Origin: Ruegeria arenilitoris
GTDB taxonomy: Bacteria; Pseudomonadota; Alphaproteobacteria; Rhodobacterales; Rhodobacteraceae
DNA length: 64,000 bases
NCBI RefSeq assembly: GCF_013035425.1
Contig: NZ_WQHX01000001.1
Coordinates: 992,001-1,056,000 of the forward strand
Direction: 5' to 3'
Position 1 is the first letter of the stretch; each line of letters opens with the position of its first letter. The position numbers were made by a program, and so were the translations under genes. Positions 45,095-53,286 of the stretch are shown here, one piece after another. Under the pieces are notes generated by a model, which was not told the DNA's origin, ran no database searches, and saw nothing but the letters and a program-made list of their open reading frames with translations.

Positions 45095-46093
45095 TCAGAA
45101 CTGCAGCGCTGGGCAGCTGTCGCTCTCGTAATAGCTGACGACGTTTATGTTACCGTCGATGATGTCTTGACGCGCTTTGTCAACCGCTTTGCTCATATCT
45201 TCAGAAACCAGCGCAGCGTTATTGTCGTCCATTGCGACACCAACACCTTCTTGCGCCAGGCCCATAGTAAAGACGCCGGTTTCGACTTCATCCCCGGCCT
45301 TCATCGCATCATAAACCGCAACGTCCACACGTTTCAGCATTGAGGTCAGAACTTTGCCCGGGTGCAGGTGATTTTGGTTGCTGTCCACGCCGATCGACAA
45401 GATCCCTTCGTCGGCCGCGGTCTGAAGTACGCCTACTCCTGTGCCGCCTGCGGCCGCATAGATCACGTCAGCGCCTTGGCTGATCTGAGCCTTGGTCAGC
45501 TCCGAACCTTTCACCGGGTCGTTCCACGCTGCAGGCGTGGTACCTGTCATATTGGCCACGATATTGATGTTTGGATTAACGGCCTTGGCACCTTGGGCAT
45601 ATCCGCAGCCAAAGTGACGGATTAGCGGAATATCCATACCGCCGATAAAGCCGACAGTACCCGACTGCGAAGCCATCGCCGCCATCATGCCGACAAGATA
45701 CGAACCTTCATGTTCGGCAAAGCCGATCTGGCGCACATTAGGGGCATCCAGCCATGTCACGTCAACAGCAACGAATTTGGTGTCAGGATAATCTCCGGCA
45801 ACAGCCGCCAGCGGATCGGCCATGGCAAAACCCATGGTTATGATGGGGTTTGCGCCTGCTTCTGCAAAGCGACGCAATGCCTGTTCGCGTTGCGCTTCGG
45901 ATTGAAGCTCAATCTCGCGATAAGATTTGCCGGTTTGATTTGCCCACCGCTGCGCGCCATTATGCGCGGCTTCGTTGAACGATTTGTCGAATTTGCCACC
46001 CAGGTCAAAAATCAGTGCCGGTTCGGCCTGAGCGGCGCCAGCTGTCATTGCAACCGCAGCGGCTGCGCTCATCAAGGATTTCATCAGCGTCAT
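45095..46093 (-). CDS. BMP family ABC transporter substrate-binding protein
   Basis: The 332-residue protein starts with a signal peptide (SLMSAAAAVAMTAGAAQA, cleavage near 23, no lipobox). The mature chain has the BMP/PnrA pattern: ALIFDLGGKFDKSFNEAAHNGAQ at the start, and VYAAAGGTGVGVLQTA-type and IGVDSNQNHL segments near 220-250. BMP proteins bind purine nucleosides or autoinducer-like ligands. With the downstream ATPase and permeases it forms a full importer; deoD at 29 kb could process the nucleosides. A long inverted repeat lies 122 bp upstream. Confidence 0.93.
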   Translation of the reverse strand: MTLMKSLMSAAAAVAMTAGAAQAEPALIFDLGGKFDKSFNEAAHNGAQRWANQTGKSYREIELQSEAQREQALRRFAEAGANPIITMGFAMADPLAAVAGDYPDTKFVAVDVTWLDAPNVRQIGFAEHEGSYLVGMMAAMASQSGTVGFIGGMDIPLIRHFGCGYAQGAKAVNPNINIVANMTGTTPAAWNDPVKGSELTKAQISQGADVIYAAAGGTGVGVLQTAADEGILSIGVDSNQNHLHPGKVLTSMLKRVDVAVYDAMKAGDEVETGVFTMGLAQEGVGVAMDDNNAALVSEDMSKAVDKARQDIIDGNINVVSYYESDSCPALQF

Positions 46094-46214
46094 TTGTTAC
46101 TCCCGTTGGTTTTGTCGGTCTGGGACCAAGATAGCCCCGTTTACCCACTCAGAGCGAGCATAACCGTTGTGATGGAGGGAATTAAGAGCGTTTGCAACAC
46201 TGAGGGTCAATACA

Positions 46215-46236
46215 TTTTTGACCATATGGTCCAAAA
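46215..46236. promoter_or_regulatory. Palindromic operator candidate upstream of the nucleoside transporter
   Basis: The perfect 12-bp palindrome GACCATATGGTC (46220-46231) is flanked by a T tract on the left and an A tract on the right, so the inverted repeat extends to 22 bp with one mismatched pair. It lies 122-143 bp upstream of the binding-protein start and 14 bp beyond the rimI stop. The form resembles GntR-family sites. No regulator gene is adjacent. Confidence 0.55.
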
Positions 46237-46249
46237 ACGAGGCGTGGTC

Positions 46250-46663
46250 TCAAGGCAAACTGCGCCGCATAACGACGGCGTCCATGTTTGGTGCGTTTTC
46301 GCGTAAATAATATGCTTGGCGTGTTCCGCATCTAATGTAACCGCAACGTTCGTACAATGAAATGGCAGGTTTATTATCTGCAGCAACATCCAGAACCGCA
46401 TTTGTGGCGCCTAATTTATGCGCCTGTGCGTGCCATTTCGCCATAATTGATTGGGCTAAACCTTGCCTCTGATGACTTGGGTGTGTGGCGATGGTTAGCA
46501 ACTCTGCCGAGTCGGCAACCACCTGAAATACGGCAAAAGACTCTGCAACACCAACCGTGTGGGTGAACTTATTTGTTAAAAGATCGGTGAACTCAGCGGC
46601 GGACCAAGCACGAGACTGCGTGAAAGCTGCAGCATGGGTTTCTGCCATATCACGCGGAGTCAT
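46250..46663 (-). CDS. rimI: Ribosomal-protein-alanine N-acetyltransferase
   Basis: The 137-residue GNAT protein has the acetyl-CoA loop HPSHQRQGLAQSIMAKW near 80 (RxxGxA) and the YERCGYIRCGTRQAYYLREN end typical of RimI, which acetylates the N-terminal Ala of ribosomal protein S18. Its start overlaps the tsaB stop by 4 bp (ATGA); rimI next to tsaB is the usual bacterial order. Substrate specificity is by similarity and context only. Confidence 0.88.
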   Translation of the reverse strand: MTPRDMAETHAAAFTQSRAWSAAEFTDLLTNKFTHTVGVAESFAVFQVVADSAELLTIATHPSHQRQGLAQSIMAKWHAQAHKLGATNAVLDVAADNKPAISLYERCGYIRCGTRQAYYLRENAPNMDAVVMRRSLP

Positions 46664-47250
46664 TCGTCCAAAAGCACCGGAGGAATGTGGCTTGACGGCG
46701 CTGCGTCAGCTGGTCGGATGTAAAACGGAGCGGGAGGAGCTGTCACATCGGACCAACGATTCGCCGCGATTCGAGCAATTGCCTGAACGTGTAACTCTGG
46801 GTCAGAGCAAAAGAAGAGCGAGCCAAAAGCATTGGCCTTGTCACGATTTGCCAGGCACGGCTCGGTATTTTCGGGATGCACATAAACATGATCCCTAGGT
46901 CCATTAATTGCTGGTAAACACGCAGGCGGTGCCAAATCTGCAAGGGCTTCAAATCCCGTTACGCCAACAGCAGGGACATTTAGGCCCAAGGCCAACCCGC
47001 GGGCCGCTGAAACTGAGATTCTGATACCCGTAAAGTTGCCCGGCCCTGTTCCAACTCCGACGGCGTCCAAGTCATTCCAAGCGAGTGCCGCATCTGACAG
47101 AATTTCCTGAAGCAGTGGCATAAGGCGTTCGGCTTGTCCGCGCTGCATTGCCTCCGCCCGGGACGCTAGAATTTCGGTGCCACGTAGCAAAGCGGCCGCG
47201 CAATGCGCGGCCGAAGTATCAAATGCCAAAATTGTTGTCTTAGACGGCAA
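46660..47250 (-). CDS. tsaB: tRNA threonylcarbamoyladenosine biosynthesis protein TsaB
   Basis: TsaB is the scaffold partner of TsaD in making t6A at position 37 of ANN-decoding tRNAs. The 196 residues begin with ILAFDTSAAHCAAALL and contain VGVGTGPGNFTGIRISVSAARGLALG near 65-90, the ASKHA-fold signature; the C-terminal lobe is short and degenerate, as usual in TsaB. It overlaps nfuA by 11 bp upstream and rimI by 4 bp downstream. tsaD and tsaE are not in the window. Confidence 0.93.
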   Translation of the reverse strand: MPSKTTILAFDTSAAHCAAALLRGTEILASRAEAMQRGQAERLMPLLQEILSDAALAWNDLDAVGVGTGPGNFTGIRISVSAARGLALGLNVPAVGVTGFEALADLAPPACLPAINGPRDHVYVHPENTEPCLANRDKANAFGSLFFCSDPELHVQAIARIAANRWSDVTAPPAPFYIRPADAAPSSHIPPVLLDE

Positions 47251-47803
47251 CCGGGCGTACCTCGGTCACTTCGGGAATGTAATGCCGCAACAAGTTTTCG
47301 ATCCCCATTTTTAGTGTCAGGGTCGAGGAAGGGCAGCCTGCGCAAGCCCCCTGCATGTGCAAATAAACAACGCCTCGGTCAAAGCCATGAAAGGTTATGT
47401 CGCCACCGTCCTGCGCGACCGCAGGGCGGACACGGCTGTCCAACAGGTCTTTGATTTGATTCACAACTTCGGCATCTTCGCCCGAATGTTCGGCATGACC
47501 GGATTCGGTTTGTGCGTCGGCACCCATCACAGGTTGGCCCGATTGATAATGCTCCATCACTGCGCCAAGAATTGCGGGTTTTATGTGATCCCATTGCACG
47601 TCTTCTGCTTTGGTCACGGTCACAAAATCGTTCCCGAAAAACACGCCGGTCACACCATTCACTGAAAATATGCGCGCCGCCAAAGGAGATTTTTCCGCAG
47701 CCTCTGCTGATGGAAAGTCAGCTGTACCTGCGTCCAGAACCGTCTGGCCGGGCAAGAACTTTAGCGTGGCCGGGTTCGGGGTAGATTCGGTCTGGATAAA
47801 CAT
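47240..47803 (-). CDS. nfuA: NifU-like iron-sulfur cluster carrier
   Basis: The 187-residue protein has an N-terminal Nfu_N domain (MFIQTESTPNPATLKFLPG) and a C-terminal NifU domain with the cluster-binding CxxC in GACAGCPSSTLTLKMGIENLL near 153-160. It carries [4Fe-4S] clusters to target proteins such as SdhB-type and aconitase-type enzymes. It leads the nfuA-tsaB-rimI group. The 69 bp upstream hold no clear palindrome; a start farther upstream is not indicated. Confidence 0.93.
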   Translation of the reverse strand: MFIQTESTPNPATLKFLPGQTVLDAGTADFPSAEAAEKSPLAARIFSVNGVTGVFFGNDFVTVTKAEDVQWDHIKPAILGAVMEHYQSGQPVMGADAQTESGHAEHSGEDAEVVNQIKDLLDSRVRPAVAQDGGDITFHGFDRGVVYLHMQGACAGCPSSTLTLKMGIENLLRHYIPEVTEVRPVAV

Positions 47804-47872
47804 GGAACAGCTCCGTTTTGGTTGCCACAGATATGCGCTCGGGACCGGAGGAAGTCAAGAATTGGAACGGTT

Positions 47873-48466
47873 CTAAATTGAAGCCGCATAGGAAATCGCG
47901 GCATCCAAGCGGTCGTCACCCCAGAATAGCTCCTCCCCGACCACAAAACTGGGTGCGCCAAAGATGCCCAGTGACTTGGCCCGCGCCACCTGCTCAAACA
48001 GAGCGGCCTTTACGTCCTCGTCCCGGGTGCGTCCCATAAGCTCCGCAGAGGCTCCTGCGGCAATCAGACAGTCCGTCAATACAGCATTATTCGAGATGTC
48101 GCGCCCAGATCCGAACTCTGCCTCGAAAACCGTCCGGACAAATTTAGCGCGCTCGACATGCGATGGCATTGCAAGGCAGAGCCGAGCAGCTTTCAAACTG
48201 TTTGCCGGGAAGGTTCCTGGACGTTGCAGGGGCAAATCGCGTTCGTCGCACAAACGTTCCATGTCCCGCCACATATAACGCCCTTTGGCGGGATAAAGAT
48301 TGAACGGTGAGTTGTTCCAACCTTGTTCTGCAAAAATAGGCCCTAGCAGGAAGGGCTGCCACGCAACTTTGACCTTCTTGGACGAAGCTGCGTGTTCGAT
48401 CCGCATGGCGCTCAGGTAAGAATAGGTGGATGCTAAATCGAACCAAAACTGAAGCTGCGCGCCCAT
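47873..48466 (-). CDS. 2-hydroxychromene-2-carboxylate isomerase-like (DsbA/GST-kappa fold)
   Basis: The 197-residue protein has the GST-kappa/HCCA isomerase fold: FWFDLASTYSYLSAMRIE at the N terminus with the Ser that replaces the DsbA cysteine, LLGPIFAEQGWNNSPFN near 45, and LGIFGAPSFVVGEELFWGDDRL near the end, all family marks. The reference enzyme isomerises a naphthalene-degradation intermediate using glutathione; in marine bacteria the natural substrate is unknown. I chose the ATG at 48466 (AAGAGG 6 bases before) over a start 19 codons upstream that lies in usp. It begins 11 bp after usp. Confidence 0.85.
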   Translation of the reverse strand: MGAQLQFWFDLASTYSYLSAMRIEHAASSKKVKVAWQPFLLGPIFAEQGWNNSPFNLYPAKGRYMWRDMERLCDERDLPLQRPGTFPANSLKAARLCLAMPSHVERAKFVRTVFEAEFGSGRDISNNAVLTDCLIAAGASAELMGRTRDEDVKAALFEQVARAKSLGIFGAPSFVVGEELFWGDDRLDAAISYAASI

Positions 48467-48476
48467 CCAAACCTCT

Positions 48477-48932
48477 TTAGGTGATCTCTTCCAGTTTTTC
48501 TTTGCTAAGATCGCCCGGAACAATTGTGATGGGAATAGGCAGGCTTCCTGAATTTTTGGTCAGCTGTGTGATCAGCGGTCCCGGGCCTTTCTTTTCCGTT
48601 CCTGCCCCAAGAACCAGCACGCCAATTTCGGGGTCCGAATTAACATGTTCAATAATCTGAGCAACCGGGTCACCTTCGCGGATGGCAAGTTCAGGTTCAA
48701 CGTGCTGTTTGTCGCGCATCCATTTCGCAAAAACTTCGTAGTGTGCATGGATTCGTTCACGCGCTTCTTCACGCATTACTTCGGCAACGCCAATCCAATG
48801 ATTGAATTCGTCTGGCGGGATTACAGAAAGGACCGTGACTCCGCCGCCAGTATGCGCGGCGCGCATGGCCGCAAAACGCATTGCATTCAGGCATTCGCGG
48901 CTGTCATCCAAAACCACTAAGAACTTACGCAT
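48477..48932 (-). CDS. Universal stress protein, UspA family
   Basis: The 151-residue protein has the Usp fold with VVLDDSRECLNAMRFAAMRA at the N terminus and the ATP-binding type motif VLGAGTEKKGPGPLIT near 115-130, where the common GxxGxGG-S is only partly kept (TEKKGPGPL). It may bind ATP weakly or not at all. Rhodobacterales have this type next to ilvE. It is upstream of the isomerase gene and likely co-transcribed. No FNR box is seen in the 72 bp upstream. Confidence 0.9.
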   Translation of the reverse strand: MRKFLVVLDDSRECLNAMRFAAMRAAHTGGGVTVLSVIPPDEFNHWIGVAEVMREEARERIHAHYEVFAKWMRDKQHVEPELAIREGDPVAQIIEHVNSDPEIGVLVLGAGTEKKGPGPLITQLTKNSGSLPIPITIVPGDLSKEKLEEIT

Positions 48933-49004
48933 TGTTGTCCTCGTTATTTCAGGGGATCATGCCCGACTGATTGTTGGGTGGCAACCGAAACAGGTGTGGT
49001 CGGT

Positions 49005-49868
49005 TCATCTGTCGCTTGCGGCCCAGTCCCAGTACAGCGACCGAGCGCGGCGGGCAACGGGGCCAATCTGATATTGAGTGTCATCCAATGCAGTTACTGG
49101 TGTTACTTTGTTCATGTTCCCTGACATAAAGATTTCGTCTGCAGCATGGAAATCTTCAAAACTCAGTACTGACTCGTGCACAGTAAAACCGTCCGCTCGA
49201 AGATTTTCGATGTGGCGGGCTCGTGTTATGCCAGCGAGAAAAGTGCCATTTGGTGTAGGGGTGAAAACTTCGCCATCGCGGACCATAAAGATGTTCGCGG
49301 TCGCAGTTTCTGCCACGTTGCCCATTGCGTCTGCCACCAACGCGTTGGCAAATCCCTTTGATCTGGCTTCTTGCAGCATCCTTGCATTGTTGGGGTAAAG
49401 ACATCCGGCTTTGGCATTCACAACTGCCGATTCCAGGACCGGACGGCGAAACCGCGTCGTTGTAAGCGTGGTTGTTGCGGTTTCCGACGCCATCGGAATC
49501 TCTTCCAGACAAACTGCAAACCCAGTGCTGTTTTCCTGCGGGACGATCGCAGTTAGGTCGCCATCGATACCCCAGTACATCGGGCGGATATAGACGGCGG
49601 TATCCGAGGAGTAAGACTGCAACCCTTCGCGCACAATCTCCAACATCTGTTCAGTTGTCACAGTTGGGGTCAGCATCAGAGCTTCTGCCGAACGGTTCAC
49701 ACGTGCACAATGTGCCTCCAGATCCGGGGCAATCCCCTCAAAATATCGGGCACCGTCGAAAACAGAAGACCCAAGCCATGCCCCGTGGTCAGCCGCCCGC
49801 ATGATCGGGGCATCTCCGTTATGCCATTGGCCCTGAAAATAGGTCCTGATATTCTTGCCGACTGCCAT
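49005..49868 (-). CDS. ilvE: Branched-chain amino acid aminotransferase
   Basis: IlvE transfers the amino group of glutamate to 2-oxo acids in the last step of valine, leucine and isoleucine synthesis. The 287-residue class IV aminotransferase has IRPMYWGIDG near 96, the PLP lysine in AVVNAKAGCLYPNN near 154, EEIPMAS near 125 and NIFMVRDGEVFTPTPNGTFLAGITR near 193-217. It is close to the fold type IV group that includes D-amino acid transaminase; length and ARxNR pattern favour BCAT. It lies 72 bp upstream of the usp start on the same strand. Confidence 0.92.
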   Translation of the reverse strand: MAVGKNIRTYFQGQWHNGDAPIMRAADHGAWLGSSVFDGARYFEGIAPDLEAHCARVNRSAEALMLTPTVTTEQMLEIVREGLQSYSSDTAVYIRPMYWGIDGDLTAIVPQENSTGFAVCLEEIPMASETATTTLTTTRFRRPVLESAVVNAKAGCLYPNNARMLQEARSKGFANALVADAMGNVAETATANIFMVRDGEVFTPTPNGTFLAGITRARHIENLRADGFTVHESVLSFEDFHAADEIFMSGNMNKVTPVTALDDTQYQIGPVARRARSLYWDWAASDR

Positions 49869-49936
49869 GATGACCTCCCACTTATGGCTGAACCCTATGG
49901 GGGCCAGCCAGCTTGGTCCAGCAGATTGTCGCTGGG

Positions 49937-50965
49937 TCAGTTTTGACCAGCGCCTACCATGCCAACGATTTCGTAAGTCTGTCGCAGGATAGGCACAGTG
50001 ATCTGACGCGCGCGCTCGGCCCCGCGGGCCAGAATGCGGTCAATTTCAGCCTGATCGTTCATCAATCGTGCCATTTCCGAGGAAATCGGCGAAAGCTTTG
50101 CTACGGCCAGATCGGCAAGCATCGGTTTGAACTCACCAAACTGTTTGCCGCCGACTTCTGCTAGAACCTGTTCGGGCGTCTGATCGCTTAGCGCTGAGTA
50201 TATGTTCACCAAATTGCGTGCTTCCAGACGTTCCTCCAGCCCTTCAACCTCAGAAGGCAGGGCATCAGGGTCCGTTTTTGCCTTGCGGATTTTCTTGGCG
50301 ATCGTTTCCGCATCGTCGGTCATGTTGATCCGGCTCATGTCCGAGGCGTCGGATTTGGACATTTTCTTAGAGCCGTCCCGCAGACTCATAACCCGCGTAG
50401 CCGCACCTTCGATCACGGGTTCCGTAATCGGGAAAAAATCGACGCCAAAGTCATTGTTGAACTTGATTGCAATGTCGCGTGTCAGTTCCAAATGTTGTTT
50501 CTGATCCTCGCCCACAGGCACATGAGTGGCATGATATACCAGTATATCAGCCGCCATCAGCGATGGATAAGCAAACAGTCCCAACGAAGCGTTCTGCTGG
50601 TTTTTACCGGCCTTGTCCTTCCACTGCGTCATGCGTTGCATCCAACCCATCCGGGCGACACAATTGAAAATCCAGGCCAATTGTGCGTGTTCCGGAACCT
50701 GACTTTGGTTGAACAGAATTGATTGTTCAGGGTTGATTCCGGCCGCGATAAAGCCTGCACACAATTCTCGGGTGGAATGCATCAATTCCTTGGGATCCTG
50801 CCAGACAGTGATCGCGTGAAGATCTACCATGCAGTAGACCGTTTCCATGTCGGGCCCTTGCATGTCCACAAACCGCTTCAGCGCACCAAGGTAATTACCA
50901 AGATGCAGGTTCCCCGAAGGCTGAATGCCGGAAAACACGCGCGGCGTGAATTTGGATTCGGTCAT
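49937..50965 (-). CDS. trpS: Tryptophanyl-tRNA synthetase
   Basis: TrpRS loads tRNA-Trp with tryptophan. The 342-residue class I synthetase has the HIGH-type motif [12 protein letters not shown] near 17, [10 protein letters not shown] near 140 and [10 protein letters not shown] near 205. Its start is divergent from the rhomboid gene (85 bp between). It is a single gene here. Length is standard for bacterial TrpRS. Confidence 0.97.
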   Translation of the reverse strand: MTESKFTPRVFSGIQPSGNLHLGNYLGALKRFVDMQGPDMETVYCMVDLHAITVWQDPKELMHSTRELCAGFIAAGINPEQSILFNQSQVPEHAQLAWIFNCVARMGWMQRMTQWKDKAGKNQQNASLGLFAYPSLMAADILVYHATHVPVGEDQKQHLELTRDIAIKFNNDFGVDFFPITEPVIEGAATRVMSLRDGSKKMSKSDASDMSRINMTDDAETIAKKIRKAKTDPDALPSEVEGLEERLEARNLVNIYSALSDQTPEQVLAEVGGKQFGEFKPMLADLAVAKLSPISSEMARLMNDQAEIDRILARGAERARQITVPILRQTYEIVGMVGAGQN

Positions 50966-51050
50966 CGATGGAAACTCCCGTCTGGAAAAATTGGCCTCCG
51001 TCGCTTACCCATGAGGCAAAGGGACGTCAACAGCCGCGAAAGGCCGCCCA

Positions 51051-51737
51051 ATGAGCAGCGAGCATTACACACCCCCTGTGAATCCCCTGCCGCCCGTCGT
51101 GATAGCTCTGGTTCTTTTCATCCTTGGGATCGAACTGGCATTCACCCTTGGTTCGCGTGGTATTGTCGGAGGGCCGTCCGCTGTGGGATGGCGTTTGGAA
51201 GCGATACAGCTTTATTCCTTTTCACCAGATATTTTTGACTGGATGATCGAAAATGGCCGCTGGCCTGTGGAACATGTGATCCGCTTTATAACATATCCGT
51301 TTGTATCGGGCAGTTTCACCCAGGCTATTTTCGTCTGCGTTTTTGTTTTGGCTATGGGCAAAATGGTTGGCGAAGTTTTTGGCGGGTTTCCGATGCTGAT
51401 CATTTTTGTTTTGTCGGGGGTTGGCGGTGCGCTCGCCTATGCTTTATTGCTTGACCCGCGACACCCGCTGATCGGCGGGTTCCCCCCTGTCTATGGGCTG
51501 ATCGGTGCGTTCACTTGGCTGTTGTGGCGCAAACTATCATTGGTTGGTGAAAATCAGGCCCGCGCGTTTCAGCTTATTGCAGTATTAATGGCTATCCAGT
51601 TGCTGTTTGGGCTAATTTTCGGCGGTACTTCCGATTGGGTGGCTGATTTGGGCGGTTTTGCCACAGGATTTGCCTTGTCTTTCTTTTTGGCACCAGGGGC
51701 GTGGGAGCGAATTGTCGAGCGCATACGCAGGGACTGA
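51051..51737 (+). CDS. Rhomboid-fold membrane protein lacking catalytic residues
   Basis: The 228-residue protein has six or so membrane helices in the rhomboid order. Aligning on the helix 4 G-Y-G pattern, the nucleophile motif GASGAxYG appears as GGFPPVYG at 142-149, so the catalytic Ser is replaced (Phe144) and the Gly by Pro. The helix 6 catalytic His of AHLGGF is Asp199 in ADLGGF. It is therefore probably a rhomboid pseudoprotease that binds membrane proteins without cutting them. It sits in a murJ-trpS neighbourhood and converges with murJ 7 bp away. Confidence 0.85.
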   Translation: MSSEHYTPPVNPLPPVVIALVLFILGIELAFTLGSRGIVGGPSAVGWRLEAIQLYSFSPDIFDWMIENGRWPVEHVIRFITYPFVSGSFTQAIFVCVFVLAMGKMVGEVFGGFPMLIIFVLSGVGGALAYALLLDPRHPLIGGFPPVYGLIGAFTWLLWRKLSLVGENQARAFQLIAVLMAIQLLFGLIFGGTSDWVADLGGFATGFALSFFLAPGAWERIVERIRRD

Positions 51738-51744
51738 GTAGCGT

Positions 51745-53286
51745 TCAACTGCGGCGCAGAGCCCTTCGGAACTCGGATATTTTAAACGCGCCAAGCAAGT
51801 GTCCGAGAAAGAAATAGGCGGCTGCAGCGACTGTAATCAACAGAAGCAGCGCCAAATAGCGCCACCCCGGTACAGAAAATGCCCAGCCGAACCCCTGAAC
51901 TGCAGTGAAAAGAACGGCACCCATCCCCAACGACGCGGCCACGATCCGCCAGGCACGGTCTTTGAAACGCTGGTCAAAACGGGCTTCATCCCCCATGTGA
52001 CGCGCACCAAAAGCAAGCAGCGCGACCATCGCCCATCCTGCGACTGAGGCCGCGATGGCCGGCGCAATCCATCCAACAATAGGATAAAGACCAAATGCCA
52101 GCGACGCGTTTATAATCATGGCTCCGACAGCGTAGTGAAATGGCGCTCGGGTATTTTCACGCGCAAAAAACAGCGGTTGCAGCAGTTTTTGAAGCATGAA
52201 AGCAGGCAACCCTAAACCGTATATCGTCACAGCCAGAGCCGTTGCGGTTGTGTCTTCAGGACTAAAGGCTCCCCGCTCAAAAAGGACCGAGACCAGAGGG
52301 TAGGGGATGACGACAAATGCGACGGTCGAAGGAATAGTCAAAAGAAGCGTGAACTCTCCTGCTCGTGATAGGGCGTTGCGCGCGCCGTCTTTGTCGTCAG
52401 CACGCAGGCGCCGGGAAAGGTCAGGCAGCAGAACGATACCGACGGCAATTCCAACCACTCCCAAAGGTAGCTGATACATCCTGTCCGCAGCAAACAACCA
52501 ACTGACGGCTTTTTCGGTTTTCGAGGCAACGAGTTGTCCAACCACAAGATTGACTTGTGTAACGCCCATAGCCAACGCTGCTGGTATCGCGATGCGCACC
52601 ATGTTGCGCATCTCGGGGCTGAGATGCGGTCGTCCCGGGCGAATTCGAATTCCTGCACGCTCGGTCGCCACCCAAACCAAAGTTAACTGAGCAACCCCAG
52701 CAAGCGGGATAACCGCGATCAGCCAGCGGATCACTTCGCCTCCGGACATTGCACCGAAAACAAGTGCAGCGCAGGCGAAAATGTTCAACAAAACTGGCGC
52801 GGCTGCGGCGGCGGCAAAGCGTCCAGTCGCATTTAAAACGCCCGAAAACAATGCTGCCAAAGACATGAAAAGGATATACGGAAAGACGATGTAACCGTAG
52901 TCGACGGCCATATCGAACCGTTCGTCGCCGTAAAAACCTTCGGCCGTTAGCCATACCAGTGCCGGCATGAACAACATGGCCAATCCGACTAACGCAAGCA
53001 CCGCGACAGCCAACAAGTTGAAAGCATCCTGCGCAAATTCCTGTGCGTTTTCCTCCGCCTCCAATCTTTTAGAGAACATGGGAACAAAGGCTGCGTTAAA
53101 CGCGCCCTCTGCAAAGAAGCGACGAAACATGTTGGGCAGGCGAAAGGCGGCGACAAAGGCATCCATGACCGGCCCCGGTCCGATAAAAGCCGTTAACAGG
53201 ATTTCTCGTAAAAACCCGAGTATTCGGCTGGCCAATGTCCAGAAGCCAACCGTGAACAACCCCGAGAAAAGACGGATTTGTTTCAT
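51745..53286 (-). CDS. murJ: Lipid II flippase MurJ
   Basis: MurJ flips lipid II across the inner membrane for peptidoglycan synthesis. The 513-residue MATE-like protein has 13-14 membrane helices and begins with SGLFTVGFWTLASRILGFLREILLTAF, the family mark, followed by AFVAAFRLPNMFRRFFAEGAFNAAFVPMF with its conserved Arg residues. The start overlaps the glnD stop by 4 bp (ATGA); glnD-murJ coupling is typical of Rhodobacterales. Length is normal. Confidence 0.96.
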   Translation of the reverse strand: MKQIRLFSGLFTVGFWTLASRILGFLREILLTAFIGPGPVMDAFVAAFRLPNMFRRFFAEGAFNAAFVPMFSKRLEAEENAQEFAQDAFNLLAVAVLALVGLAMLFMPALVWLTAEGFYGDERFDMAVDYGYIVFPYILFMSLAALFSGVLNATGRFAAAAAAPVLLNIFACAALVFGAMSGGEVIRWLIAVIPLAGVAQLTLVWVATERAGIRIRPGRPHLSPEMRNMVRIAIPAALAMGVTQVNLVVGQLVASKTEKAVSWLFAADRMYQLPLGVVGIAVGIVLLPDLSRRLRADDKDGARNALSRAGEFTLLLTIPSTVAFVVIPYPLVSVLFERGAFSPEDTTATALAVTIYGLGLPAFMLQKLLQPLFFARENTRAPFHYAVGAMIINASLAFGLYPIVGWIAPAIAASVAGWAMVALLAFGARHMGDEARFDQRFKDRAWRIVAASLGMGAVLFTAVQGFGWAFSVPGWRYLALLLLITVAAAAYFFLGHLLGAFKISEFRRALRRS

